A DNA stretch of 64,000 nt from Candidatus Thorarchaeota archaeon (GCA_004524445.1 SDNP01000016.1:1-64000); one strand, 5' to 3'; numbered from the stretch's first letter, positions 1 to 8,870 are shown. Notes: generated by a model from the letters alone, not told the origin. Program-made: numbers and translations.

Positions 1-1717
1 ATGGATAATCTCGAACAGACCAATGGAGTATGCAGTACCATGGGTTTGGACTATCTTTGTATTGGCCGCTTGCCATGCAGCAATATACATTACCACAATA
101 GACCTCTTTATTATTAGAATCGCGGACTATTATCCCTGTATGATGCCCAAACTCATGCAATAGCGTCGTTTTGAGCTTGTCCAACGTAGTTAAGTAATAG
201 GTACAAAGGCCTATTCCCCACCCCCAAGAACCCGGATCATGTTGGTAATGATACCCCCTCACACCCTTTCCCGCTGAATTTAGAATGAAGACCCATTCAT
301 AGGTTGCATCGAATTGATGATTGCAGTAAGCATAATAGGTATCACGATGTTCTTCAAATAATGTGGTTTCTTCGTCCCAGGGAATCGGGTCGTCAACTAC
401 ATAGTCGCACCTTGCATATCCATGCATTATATAATACGACCTCACGTAGCTAGCCATGCTATTGATGTCTGGTATCGAAACGAGAGGGTCTTGGTTTTGA
501 TCAACCATGTAGTCAATCTCTAGCATTACAATGCGGTAGCTCACTGCCAGGTAATCGATTTTCGTTCCATAATATGTGTTGGAAGAGGACAATATCTTCA
601 GTTTCATGTTCAAGAGCTCGTCATCTGCATACGTCCCCATGACCAAATCATATTCACCACCCGCGCTAAAAATGGCCCTTAACTGGTCATTTATGTACAG
701 TTTGATACTGAAGGTAGACCCTGTCATCACATCGGTATCAATATGTATGTGTGTGTCCAAACCCGCCTGTACCTGCCACTCCAATGTTGGGTACGAGCCA
801 TGCGGAAAATACTCGCAAAACTGGTATATTGGCATTGGATTGGCGTACAGAACCGGAGCAAATGGCCAGATGTATGTCACTTTCCATTGATGTTCTTTCC
901 AGCCACAATAGTTCACTGCAACCTCTACTTTATGTGGTCCTTCAAACACATTGTAGAAGACCACTGCCCCATGAAATCCACCCGACCCAATCACATACTG
1001 GTGGGTTAGACTGCCATCGAGATAGAACGTCAAGTAGCGAGAGTAGATATCTTGGTCGCGTTCAACATCGATATAGAGATGAACTTCAGACAATGATGGA
1101 TTGATGAATTCAAATGCCAACACAGAATAGCTCTTCTTGATGAACCAGTGTGCATCTTTTGCAGGTGACATCTCGGGAGTAGCGTAGCTATTGGTAATCG
1201 TGTACGGATAGAATCCGGTGTCATCACAATCCACACCATCGCCCTCGGTCAGTGTATCCATCTGAATCTCCTCAGCATTCGATAAAATCGAGGACTCTGC
1301 ATTATCCATAGGGATGTAATCTCCAGTTATGGAAATCGGCCTGTCCGCATCAGTGTGGTTTGTTGGCAAAGCTACTTCTGCCGGTGGCGAACCATATCGG
1401 TTTTCGAACGGCATCCACGGTGCATCCAGTAATGGCCTTCTGCAGTCGATTCCCTCTCACATAATTTGGTTGAATTCCTCTACTCTTCTGGCAGCACGAA
1501 CGGAAGAGTCACTTATCGCTTCAGATGTATCTGCTTGCGATGAGCCAGAATCAACACTCTCAGGTATTTGACTGCTCTCGACCGTGGCCTGACTCGGGCT
1601 GGAAATTGCACCGGTACTCATGGTGATTGATTCCATCGGAACCAACAGAAGAGTAATCTGAAAAACAAGAAGGAATACAATGAACTCTCTTTTCATCCCA
1701 TTCTCCCACTTCATCAC
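1..1717 (-). pseudogene. Secreted zinc-metalloprotease-like protein, interrupted by an in-frame TGA; partial at window edge
   Basis: From ATG 1717 the protein starts with a signal peptide (KR followed by about 18 hydrophobic residues) and a Ser/Thr/Gln-rich linker, then meets TGA at 1457-1459. The same frame is open for the remaining 485 codons to base 1 with normal protein composition, so the two halves look like one gene. The second half carries HEFGHH (bases 140-157, about residue 521 of the joined frame), the zinc-binding motif of gluzincin/metzincin-type peptidases, followed by a Cys-rich segment. I infer an exported protease or protease-like surface protein. The stop could be a real nonsense mutation, a sequencing error or readthrough. 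The domain before the zinc motif (about 400 residues) is beta-rich and I do not recognise it. The 3' end lies outside the window. Confidence 0.65.
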
Positions 1718-1734
1718 AATAACCTTCTAGTAGT

Positions 1735-1752
1735 TATTTTTATAATATATAA
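1735..1752 (-). promoter_or_regulatory. TATA box for the interrupted protease-like gene
   Basis: A very AT-rich stretch reads TTTATATATTATAAAA on the minus strand and ends about 20 bases upstream of the ATG at 1717. Archaeal TATA boxes sit about 25 bases before the transcript start, so the mRNA would begin almost at the start codon (leaderless). Confidence 0.55.
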
Positions 1753-2280
1753 ATTATTTGTTTTTTTTTTAATTGATAAGATGTTCTTGTAATATTTCTA
1801 GATTGAACTTAGTCTTTCTAGCATTTCAATACCGCTCCAATACTGATACAATTTTTGTGTCAAGATGTAGGTACACTGCACCATCAAGCCAGTTGTGGCT
1901 CTTCTATGTTAGTTGTGAGGGTTGGGTATCCTCAAAGATTAATGCAAACTAGCATTGGCTAGGTCTAAAACCCCTCAGTCCGCGGGGTGAACAATGCTCC
2001 AACAAGCCTTGCTACCTTCGGTGATGAAGCTGGTGAGGGGGATCATGAACCCGCCGTGGTAAGAATTGTGAAAAGCCTCGTTGTGACTGAAAGTGATGTT
2101 TCAGGACATGCACAGGGGGGAGGTGGCCAGGGCCGTGGGAGGGGGTCCATCCCGATGATTGCAGACAAAGCCCCTATTGACTCAATGACTGTTTGGTGCA
2201 TTGGCAGCGGTGACGCTGGCAGGGGACGGGTGGAACACAGAAGTTTCACACAATTTGAGCTCACTCGCTTTGCGGGAGCA
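1753..2280. other. GC-rich stretch without a convincing gene; possible structured RNA
   Basis: No frame here gives a protein with recognisable composition; the 108-codon open frame at 1987 is Gly/Arg-rich low complexity. From about 1960 to 2250 the GC content rises well above the flanks and there are runs of G and C able to pair, including a CAGCG-GTGA-CGCTG hairpin at 2205-2218. AACAATGCTCC near 1990 can pair, with one bulge, to GGAGCATGTT near 2275, which would close a domain of about 290 nt. I could not match it to RNase P RNA, SRP RNA or a box C/D guide. A stable non-coding RNA is possible but unproven. Confidence 0.35.
2207..2244 (+). repeat. Copy 1 of a 38-nt element repeated at 62295-62333
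   Basis: Begins GCGGTGACGCTGG and ends GGAACACAGAAGT, both 13-base blocks identical in the second copy; the 12 bases between match at about 9 positions with one gap. Similarity stops abruptly on both sides. Both copies are intergenic and on the same strand. The 5' block contains a GTGA loop closed by G-C pairs, so the element could be part of a structured RNA, or a recombination or protein-binding site. Function unknown. Confidence 0.6.
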
Positions 2281-2282
2281 TG

Positions 2283-2290
2283 TTATAAAA
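2283..2290 (+). promoter_or_regulatory. TATA box for the geranylgeranyl reductase gene
   Basis: TTATAAAA lies 34 bases upstream of the ATG at 2324, giving a short leader. It rules out the upstream in-frame start at 2201, which would lie before the promoter. Confidence 0.6.
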
Positions 2291-2323
2291 AGGGAGCCGT
2301 GCATCCATTTTAATCGAAACATC

Positions 2324-3517
2324 ATGATGCATGACGTGGCTGTGGTCGGAGCTGGCCCAAGTGGATTATTGGCCGCCGCAGAAGCAACTAGGCATGATTT
2401 TGATGTTGTTGTATTTGAAGAGCATGGGAAGGTAGGGGTTCCCGATCATTGCGCAGGGCTGCTGAGCGTTTCCGGTTTGGATTCCTTGGGGCTACAACCA
2501 CCGAATTCAGTAGTTCAAAATGCGATAGTAGGGGCCAAAATATACTCTCCTTCAGGCCACTCTCTTCTCATTGAGAGAGAGAAAAGGGAGGCGCTCGTGG
2601 TGAATAGAAGCCTGTTTGATCAATGGTTGGCAGACCGAGCTGAGAAAAAAGGTGTACAGATAAAGACCGATGCTCATGTCAATAAGATTGTGACGGATGG
2701 ACAGAAGTACACCCTGACTTTGAAATCTGTTGGCGAATCAATACAATCGAGGTTTGTCTGTTTAGCTGAGGGGTCTCGATGCCAAATCTCACAGCAACTC
2801 GGGTTTCCTTCTGTTCCTAAGAGTAGCAAATACCCTGCATACCAGTTTGAAATAGAAGGTGCCGATATTGATCCTAGACACGTGGAGATGTTCTATGGGA
2901 GAAAGATCTCTACAGGCTTTTTCGCATGGGTAATTCCATTCGGAGAGGGAAAAGCACGGGTCGGACTAGCCTCAAGAGATGAGTCAAAGCGGCGTCTGAA
3001 ATCCTCTATGAAGAATCATCCCGTGATATCTGAAAGAGTGGAGGGAGCAAAGATCCGAAGAGGATTGGGGGGAATTGTATTGGTCGGGAAGCCCATAGAA
3101 AGAACCTCAATAGGAAACGCAGTGGTCACGGGTGATGCCGCAGGACATGTGAAAGCAACAACTGGTGGAGGTGTTATTCTGGGAGGCGTTGCTGCAAGAA
3201 TTGCTGGGCAGGTCATAAGAAAGAGATTACTCAAGGACGAATTCGAGCAGGGGCTCGATGAGTACAGTGCTCAATGGAGAGCAAAGCTAGAGAGAGAATT
3301 CCGTGCTATGTTTATTGCTCAAAAATTCCTCACATCCTTGTCCGATAAAGGACTAGATTCCTTAATTCACGACGTATCAGAATACAGGTTATTGGAAGTG
3401 GTTGAAAAATCAGGAGATATGGATAAGCAGAAACGGGTGCTTCTTGAACTTGCAAAGAACCCCATGGCGTATATCGCGGGCCTCAAGGCGATAAGATACT
3501 TGTCGCCGCTGATATGA
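2324..3517 (+). CDS. Digeranylgeranylglycerophospholipid reductase family FAD protein
   Basis: 397 residues, the usual length of archaeal geranylgeranyl reductases, which saturate the isoprenoid chains of membrane lipids at the inner membrane face. Visible motifs are the N-terminal FAD-binding VVGAGPSG (residues 6-13), the family signature HCAGLLS near residue 40, a FAWVIPFG segment near 200, and GDAAGHVKATTGGGV near 270 that closes the flavin site. The start is placed at 2324 (ATG at 2327 follows directly) because a TATA box sits just upstream and the FAD motif then starts at the normal distance. It stands alone upstream of the Pus10 gene. Relatives act on menaquinone or chlorophyll side chains, so the substrate is inferred from the archaeal context. 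Confidence 0.85.
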   Translation: MMHDVAVVGAGPSGLLAAAEATRHDFDVVVFEEHGKVGVPDHCAGLLSVSGLDSLGLQPPNSVVQNAIVGAKIYSPSGHSLLIEREKREALVVNRSLFDQWLADRAEKKGVQIKTDAHVNKIVTDGQKYTLTLKSVGESIQSRFVCLAEGSRCQISQQLGFPSVPKSSKYPAYQFEIEGADIDPRHVEMFYGRKISTGFFAWVIPFGEGKARVGLASRDESKRRLKSSMKNHPVISERVEGAKIRRGLGGIVLVGKPIERTSIGNAVVTGDAAGHVKATTGGGVILGGVAARIAGQVIRKRLLKDEFEQGLDEYSAQWRAKLEREFRAMFIAQKFLTSLSDKGLDSLIHDVSEYRLLEVVEKSGDMDKQKRVLLELAKNPMAYIAGLKAIRYLSPLI

Positions 3518-3571
3518 TACATAGCTACATCTTTATCATTTTCTTGATAGGCAGATTTGTCACTGGAGGCA

Positions 3572-4927
3572 ATGGAAATGAACACGTCCAACAATGTTCT
3601 TGAAAAGGCAGTCGAATTACTAACATTGCACCCAGTATGTAATCAATGCCTTGGAAGGCAATTTGCATGGCTTAGCACTGATTCCACTAATGAGGAACGT
3701 GGACGAAGCATAAAGCTGCTATTATCCATGACTGCAGACGAACGAGTTAGAACTGGCGAAGCAAAGATACAGGACACCCTAATGCCTCGGCTAGCAAATC
3801 ATGGTATGTATGGACCCGCTATTTCTCTTTGTGAAGAACATGGAATCGACGTTGATGTGAGTAGGAACTGCTATCTCTGCGAAGTGAGAAACAAATCGAT
3901 ATTCAAGCAAATACCAAACATAGCCAGGAGAGTACTAGAGAGAGTGATCTCGTATGAGTTTGATACGTTTCTGATTGGCTGTGTACCAAATCCAACGGTT
4001 TCAGAAAGACAGGATGAATTGCGTGCAAAGCTGAATCTCCTTCATGCTGAGGCATTAAAATCTGACTTCAATAGAGAGCTTGGCAAACACCTTGAAAATC
4101 TTCTGGAGAAAAAAGTTGAATTCGAAAACCCAGATATTGTGATCATCTATGAGATGACTGGGGATACGTTCCGTCTTCAAGTCAATCCCATTTTTATTTA
4201 CGGCCGTTATAGAAAACTGGAAAGGGGAATTCCTCAAAGCAGATGGGACTGCAGTAGCTGCAATGGTAAAGGCTGTGAGGAGTGCAACGAGACAGGTAGA
4301 AGATACCCTGATTCTGTGTCAGAATATGTCAGTAAACCAATACTAAAAGTGGCTCAAGGCTCCAAATTTAAATTTCATGCAGCAGGAAGGGAAGACGTTG
4401 ATGCCTTGATGCTGGGGTCAGGACGCCCATTTGTTGTGGAAATATCTGAGCCAAAAAAACGCAGGATCAACCTTGACGAGATTGAATCGGCAATCAATAG
4501 TAGAGCACGTGGAAAGGTGGAGGTTGATTCCCTTGAGTTCACATCAAGGGAAGTGATGCAGAATCTAAAGAGTGATGCCTCATCCAATATCAAGGAATAT
4601 GTGGCCAAAATAGCCACTGAGGAAGAAGTGTCCAATGACAAGCTGCGAAGAGCAGAAACCGAACTGAGGGATATCGAGATTGAACAGAGAACACCACACA
4701 GAGTGGCGCATCGGAGAAGCGACCGGATCAGAAAGAAGAGAGTTCATAGTGTCAAGTTACTGAAGACGGATGAACATGAATTACGTGGCGATTTTGTCGT
4801 TCAAGGGGGAACATATGTCAAAGAGTTGATCTCGGGAGATGAGGGAAGAACTACCCCTTCACTTAGTAGCCTCCTTGGAACAAAATGTACATGCCTGAAG
4901 CTGAATGTGACAGCAATTCGTGCTTAG
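3572..4927 (+). CDS. pus10: tRNA pseudouridine synthase Pus10
   Basis: 451 residues. Archaeal Pus10 makes pseudouridine 54 and 55 in the T loop of tRNA. The N-terminal zinc-binding region shows CNQCLGRQFA near residue 20, CYLC near 105 and a CSSCNGKGCEEC cluster near 228, followed by the catalytic domain with HAAGREDVDALMLGSGRPF (from about residue 268), whose Asp in REDVD is the family's catalytic position. The C-terminal GTYVKELISGDEGRT is also typical. A CTTTATCAT box at 3531 points to transcription starting near 3562, so ATG 3572 (or 3578) is preferred over TTG 3557. It heads a run of translation and transcription genes (L21e, RpoF, DUF655, RsmA, HemK2) that is conserved across archaea. 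Confidence 0.93.
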   Translation: MEMNTSNNVLEKAVELLTLHPVCNQCLGRQFAWLSTDSTNEERGRSIKLLLSMTADERVRTGEAKIQDTLMPRLANHGMYGPAISLCEEHGIDVDVSRNCYLCEVRNKSIFKQIPNIARRVLERVISYEFDTFLIGCVPNPTVSERQDELRAKLNLLHAEALKSDFNRELGKHLENLLEKKVEFENPDIVIIYEMTGDTFRLQVNPIFIYGRYRKLERGIPQSRWDCSSCNGKGCEECNETGRRYPDSVSEYVSKPILKVAQGSKFKFHAAGREDVDALMLGSGRPFVVEISEPKKRRINLDEIESAINSRARGKVEVDSLEFTSREVMQNLKSDASSNIKEYVAKIATEEEVSNDKLRRAETELRDIEIEQRTPHRVAHRRSDRIRKKRVHSVKLLKTDEHELRGDFVVQGGTYVKELISGDEGRTTPSLSSLLGTKCTCLKLNVTAIRA

Positions 4928-5038
4928 CACACCATAATCCTTAAGTGGTCACTAAAGACGTGATGCTGAGCCTCGGGTGGGTGTGCATACCTTCTTCCTT
5001 AAATTCCGGGGTAATCAATTAAGGATAGGTCGATAGTC

Positions 5039-5335
5039 ATGGTAAAAAAGAGTCATGGATACCGTGCAAGAACTCGTAGCCTTATGTCTAAGAAGCCAAG
5101 AAATAGAGGTATTTCACCACTGGGCCCAATGCTGATTGAATATAAAGAGGGACAACGTGTAAACATCGTTATCGACCCCAGCATGCATAAAGGCATGCCA
5201 CATAGACGATATCAAGGCCGAACCGGAGTTGTAAAAGGTATGAGAGGCAGAGGGGTAGTCGTCGAAGTTAGTCTCGGGAAAGCAACAAAGACACTGATTG
5301 TTAGACCTGAGCATCTACGGCCAAATAAGGAGTAA
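5039..5335 (+). CDS. rpl21e: Large-subunit ribosomal protein L21e
   Basis: 98 residues, full length for the family. The protein is basic and begins MVKKSHGYRARTRSLMSK, the usual opening, and ends with a beta-barrel segment containing GRTGVVKGMRGRGVVVEV. It binds 23S rRNA in the archaeal/eukaryotic large subunit and has no bacterial counterpart. The ATG follows a weak purine-rich site. It is 10 bases ahead of the RNA polymerase subunit F gene and probably co-transcribed with it. Confidence 0.96.
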   Translation: MVKKSHGYRARTRSLMSKKPRNRGISPLGPMLIEYKEGQRVNIVIDPSMHKGMPHRRYQGRTGVVKGMRGRGVVVEVSLGKATKTLIVRPEHLRPNKE

Positions 5336-5345
5336 GTGCTGACAG

Positions 5346-5681
5346 ATGCCACGAGAGATAATTGATGACAAAGAGGTCACATTGCCTCAAGTCAAGAAAA
5401 TCCTGAAAAAGAGAGAGAAAGAGGGCGAGTTGTCTTTCCAGCAGACCATCACTCTAGAACATGCAACTACCTATGCTAAAATGACACCTTCTGCGTCCAA
5501 GCGTCTTGTAAAGAGACTCATGAAGAATTATGAACTCAAGAGATTCCAAGCAGTTCAAATAGTCAATATTGGTCCAACCACACCAGAAGAACTCAAGACC
5601 CTCATTGATTTTCGTTCAGCTAATCTCACAGAAGAACAGCTTGAGGAGATAGCAGAAATAATGGAGAGTAAGGTTAGGTAG
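5346..5681 (+). CDS. rpoF: DNA-directed RNA polymerase subunit F (Rpo4, Rpb4 homolog)
   Basis: 111 residues, normal size. Rpo4 pairs with Rpo7 to form the stalk of archaeal RNA polymerase, which binds emerging RNA and helps open promoters. The HRDC-like helical pattern is visible: an N-terminal tip strand, then helices such as ATTYAKMTPSASKRLVKRLM and the closing LTEEQLEEIAEIM. It lies directly after L21e and before DUF655, the standard archaeal order. Confidence 0.93.
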   Translation: MPREIIDDKEVTLPQVKKILKKREKEGELSFQQTITLEHATTYAKMTPSASKRLVKRLMKNYELKRFQAVQIVNIGPTTPEELKTLIDFRSANLTEEQLEEIAEIMESKVR

Positions 5682-5814
5682 CACCAAAACTCGATGGGTC
5701 TTTTGCATCAATAATGGATGCAATATATGTCCATCTGCCTAGCCCGATTGACTTTTATCCCAATAAACACAATTCATGAGTAATGTTGTCTATACCAATT
5801 AGGAGCGATTATGG

Positions 5815-6417
5815 ATGGAAGAACCTGACAATCGAGCGTACGAAACACATGCCTATATCTTGGCAGTCATTCCGCCAAAGACCTTTCTAAGGGATGGCAG
5901 AGGTAGTTCCGGTTCCGTAGTCCAATCTATTGGAGAAGACAACTTTACACTCTTAGAGCTGGTGCCTAAGCGCGGGGCAAAACTACGTCCGCAAGATAGA
6001 GTGACGATTGAGAGAGATGCACCTAGCAAAATAGACCATGTAAAGAGACGCATTTCCTATGAAGACCTCGCCCCTGAAAGCTCCGCTGAATTACCCCTAG
6101 TTATTGAAATAATAGTTACAAAGCACGAAAGCAAATTTGTGAAGTTCTTTAACGAAGCACCGCCCATTACGACGAGAATGCATTCGCTGCAGCTCCTTCC
6201 GGGCATAGGTCAGACATTGATGTGGGCCCTTTTGGAGGAACGAAAAAAGGGGAAATTCAAGAGCTTTGAGGATATTGCATCCAGGACAAAACTGCAAAAT
6301 CCAAAAAAGGTTGTCACTGCCCGAATCGTAGACGAATTGCAGGGAGATGTAAAGAGGTGGATCTTCGTAAAACCTCCAATTACTGATTCAGATAGACCAC
6401 GCCGTTCAGGCAGATAG
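5815..6417 (+). CDS. DUF655 family RNA-binding protein (OB fold plus helix-hairpin-helix)
   Basis: 200 residues. This archaeal family sits almost invariably between RpoF and RsmA and is thought to bind RNA or DNA; no activity is established. The first half (residues about 8-80) is beta-rich with VVQSIGEDNFTLLELV and matches an OB-like barrel; a helix-hairpin-helix follows around LLPGIGQTLMWALLEERKKG (residues about 128-147). The ATG at 5815 is preceded by AGGAG at 5801-5805, spacing 9. An out-of-frame ATG at 5811 is ignored. Confidence 0.85.
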   Translation: MEEPDNRAYETHAYILAVIPPKTFLRDGRGSSGSVVQSIGEDNFTLLELVPKRGAKLRPQDRVTIERDAPSKIDHVKRRISYEDLAPESSAELPLVIEIIVTKHESKFVKFFNEAPPITTRMHSLQLLPGIGQTLMWALLEERKKGKFKSFEDIASRTKLQNPKKVVTARIVDELQGDVKRWIFVKPPITDSDRPRRSGR

Positions 6418-6444
6418 TTTGTAATCTTGATTTGGTGAGTAATT

Positions 6445-7305
6445 TTGTCTGAGCACCAAATAAGGTCCCTATTACAAAAATATCAAGTTGGATTGAAACG
6501 AGAGTTTGGACAGACATTCTTACTGAATAAACAGATTGCGAGGACGATTGTAAAGCATGCCAATATTATGCCTAGTGACACGGTACTCGAAATTGGTCCA
6601 GGGCTGGGGGTTCTTACTTCAATTCTCATACGCACTGGTGCAAAGATAATACTAATTGAAATTGAGCCGGGGCTAGTAAGAGCACTGAGAGATATATTTG
6701 AAAATGCAGAGAATCTCAAAATCATTCAAGGCGATGCGCTGGAAGTGGAGTTGCCAGATGCAAGCAAAATCGTTTCTAATTTGCCCTATAACGTTGCTTC
6801 TCAAATAACATTTAGACTTCTCTCCGAGATGTATTTTCAGTGCGCAGTTCTGATGTATCAGAAGGAATTTGCAGACCGCCTCATAGCCAATCCGGGAGAT
6901 TCAGAATTCTCACGGGTAAGCGTGAATTTCCAGTATCAGGCAATAGCTGAAAAAATTATGGGTGTCAAGGCGGACGAATTTTATCCCGTCCCAGCAGTTG
7001 ATTCAACTGTATTGAAAATCAAGCAGAGGAAATCGGGTCCCAAAGCAAAGGATGATGATATATTTCATGCACTGGTGCGAGGGATATTTTCCTACCCGAA
7101 TAAATATCTCCGAAATGCATTGGGGATTTGGTTACGGAATTTGGGCGAACCTAGGCAGCTTGCAGACAAGATACTAAATCAGATGGACGAAAGACTATCT
7201 GAAACGCGTCCGCGAAGTCTGAAACTCTCGCAGATTGTAGGGCTTGCAGATGTCTTGTTTGAGCTACAACAAGAGGGCATCATTGGTTCATTGAAAGAGG
7301 AATAG
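6445..7305 (+). CDS. rsmA: 16S rRNA dimethyladenosine transferase RsmA/KsgA (Dim1 homolog)
   Basis: 286 residues. It dimethylates two adjacent adenines in the 3'-terminal hairpin of 16S rRNA during late small-subunit assembly. The SAM-binding motif EIGPGLGVLT is near residue 49 and the catalytic NLPYNVAS near 113; GQTFLLN at residue 22 is the typical N-terminal signature. The start is TTG at 6445; GGTGAG at 6434 is a plausible ribosome-binding site and no in-frame ATG lies upstream. The stop is two bases before the next ATG, so it is translationally coupled to the HemK2-like gene. Confidence 0.93.
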   Translation: MSEHQIRSLLQKYQVGLKREFGQTFLLNKQIARTIVKHANIMPSDTVLEIGPGLGVLTSILIRTGAKIILIEIEPGLVRALRDIFENAENLKIIQGDALEVELPDASKIVSNLPYNVASQITFRLLSEMYFQCAVLMYQKEFADRLIANPGDSEFSRVSVNFQYQAIAEKIMGVKADEFYPVPAVDSTVLKIKQRKSGPKAKDDDIFHALVRGIFSYPNKYLRNALGIWLRNLGEPRQLADKILNQMDERLSETRPRSLKLSQIVGLADVLFELQQEGIIGSLKEE

Positions 7306-7307
7306 GC

Positions 7308-7895
7308 ATGGAGGAAAATGATATTCAGTTCCACGTGAGAGAGGGAGTATACCCTCCTGCGGAGGACACATTCCTGCTACTAGATTCGATATACTCTGAA
7401 ATACAGGGAAAAGTATTGGAGATGGGTTCAGGGTCTGGTTATCTTTCAGTTCATCTAGCAAATAGGGCAGACATGTTGATAGCTTGTGACATATCATTAT
7501 TGGCTGTGAAGAACACCAAAGAAAACCTGGTTCGCAATAGAATAGAGAACTCAACTGATGTGCTTCAAACTGATTTATTCTTGGCATTAGCCGATAAAAG
7601 AGTGTTTGATTTCGTCATATTCAATCCACCATACCTCCCAGCAGATGGAAATGTGACTAAGGAAGATAGGACATACATTGGAGGAATAAGGGGCACTGAA
7701 ATAACTGAAAAATTCCTGAAACAGGCAATAAAGCATCTAAAGCCAAAAGGGACCATCTTTGTGGTTGTGTCATCATTAGCTGATGTTGAAAGCGTTTGGG
7801 ATAGTATGAGATTGTTGAACCTATCTGCCGATATTATCAATCAGAAACGGCTGTTTTTTGAAACCTTGTCCATCTTGAGAGGAACGCCAAAGTAA
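7308..7895 (+). CDS. HemK2/Mtq2-type protein methyltransferase
   Basis: 195 residues, a class I SAM methyltransferase. The SAM motif VLEMGSGSGYLS begins near residue 43 and the catalytic NPPY, which recognises Gln or Asn amide nitrogen, is near residue 106. The short form without an N-terminal helical domain matches the archaeal/eukaryotic HemK2 group that modifies the GGQ glutamine of release factor aRF1/eRF1. It follows RsmA by two bases, again the conserved archaeal arrangement. Confidence 0.85.
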   Translation: MEENDIQFHVREGVYPPAEDTFLLLDSIYSEIQGKVLEMGSGSGYLSVHLANRADMLIACDISLLAVKNTKENLVRNRIENSTDVLQTDLFLALADKRVFDFVIFNPPYLPADGNVTKEDRTYIGGIRGTEITEKFLKQAIKHLKPKGTIFVVVSSLADVESVWDSMRLLNLSADIINQKRLFFETLSILRGTPK

Positions 7896-7912
7896 CTGTT
7901 ACAAGGAAATGG

Positions 7913-7920
7913 TTTTATAA
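7913..7920 (+). promoter_or_regulatory. TATA box for the FKBP-type isomerase gene
   Basis: TTTTATAA lies 54 bases upstream of ATG 7974. An in-frame ATG at 7929 is only 9 bases from the box and would not be on the mRNA, so this site decides the start at 7974. Confidence 0.6.
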
Positions 7921-7973
7921 CCTCAATAATGAGAGCCGCTGAGCGCAGTTTTTACTTTGCGAGTGGAATTGAT

Positions 7974-8741
7974 ATGGCCGACAAGAAATCTGGCAAAAAG
8001 AAGACCAGCAAGAAATCTGAAAATGTTGTAAAAGAAAACAGCCTAGTCTATGTTGATTATGTAGGAAGAACAAAAGAAGACGGTGAGGTCTTCGACCTCA
8101 CTCTGGAGGATGTTGCAAAAGAAGAGGGCGTCTACAAAGAAGACGACCGATATGAGCCAATGTTAGTTGCAGTGGGCTGGAATTGGCTTTTGAAGGCAAT
8201 AGAAGATGAGCTTGTCGGAATGAAAGTAGGAGAAAAGAAGACCGTAGAGGTCCCACCAGAGAAGGGAGCAGGTCCCCGAGATCCAAAGAAAGTAAAGAAG
8301 ATAGCAATAGCCAAACTTGCCAAGCAGGGCATTCAGCCGATAAAGGGGGAGAAAATAACATTCGGGCAGGAACGAGGTGTTATTACATCAGTATTGGGAC
8401 GCACGGTCCGAGTGGATTTCAATAGCCCTCTAGCAGGTAAGACACTGGTTTTCGACGTCATTGTTCGTGAAATTGTCACTGGCAAGAAGGAGAAAATGAA
8501 GGCAGTTGTGAAACGTCGTATTCCTGCGCTTCCTGATGAAAAGTTTGAGGGCGGTATAAGAGGAAAGACCGTCACTATCGAGCTTCCCAAGGAAACAAGG
8601 TATATTGAAAATATCCAGTACGCAGAAATTGGAATCGCAGCAGACCTCCTCAAGGTCTTTGAACAAGCTGATGAGGTTAAGATGGTCGTGACTTTTGAGC
8701 GTCCTGAAGAACCAAAGGAAGCAGATTCTGACGAGGAATAG
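7974..8741 (+). CDS. FKBP-type peptidyl-prolyl cis-trans isomerase (SlyD-like)
   Basis: 255 residues. After a Lys/Ser-rich tail comes an FKBP domain starting at VYVDYVGRTKEDGEVFDLT and interrupted by an insert-in-flap domain (GQERGVITSVLGRTVRVDFN...LAGKTLVFDVIV), as in SlyD and archaeal long FKBPs; it acts as a chaperone and proline isomerase in the cytoplasm. GMKVGEKKTVEVPPEKGAGP is the usual flap entry. A C-terminal extension of about 90 residues (from EKMKAVVKRRIPALPDE) is common in archaeal members. The start is taken after the TATA box at 7913. Confidence 0.88.
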   Translation: MADKKSGKKKTSKKSENVVKENSLVYVDYVGRTKEDGEVFDLTLEDVAKEEGVYKEDDRYEPMLVAVGWNWLLKAIEDELVGMKVGEKKTVEVPPEKGAGPRDPKKVKKIAIAKLAKQGIQPIKGEKITFGQERGVITSVLGRTVRVDFNSPLAGKTLVFDVIVREIVTGKKEKMKAVVKRRIPALPDEKFEGGIRGKTVTIELPKETRYIENIQYAEIGIAADLLKVFEQADEVKMVVTFERPEEPKEADSDEE

Positions 8742-8792
8742 ACCAGTGTTTGTAGACTAGTGACTTATAAGAAACTTGTGCGATGTAAAAAG

Positions 8793-8801
8793 CTTTTAAT
8801 A
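8793..8801 (+). promoter_or_regulatory. TATA box for the proteasome beta subunit gene
   Basis: CTTTTAATA is centred about 25 bases before 8823. Either transcription starts near 8820 with a leader to ATG 8871, or TTG 8823 is a leaderless start. Confidence 0.45.
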
Positions 8802-8870
8802 CTCTGTGCCAAACCGAATTAATTGTCACTAGTTCTCCGAGACCTGTTCTCATTAAGGGAGTTACTTAAC

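Noticed and set aside
576..1239. Several open frames on both strands inside the protease-like gene
   Set aside because: They overlap the long minus-strand frame with HEFGHH and have no recognisable composition; shadows.
1457..1459. Selenocysteine at the TGA
   Set aside because: The codon lies in a linker, not at a redox site, and no SECIS-like structure is evident; other interrupted genes use TAA and TAG.
2019..2092. Box C/D guide RNA (GTGATGA near 2020, CTGA near 2087)
   Set aside because: The internal D' and C' boxes are not convincing; such short motifs occur by chance in GC-rich sequence.
1987..2313. 108-codon frame rich in Gly and Arg
   Set aside because: Low complexity, no family, overlaps the reductase promoter and the GC-rich non-coding region.
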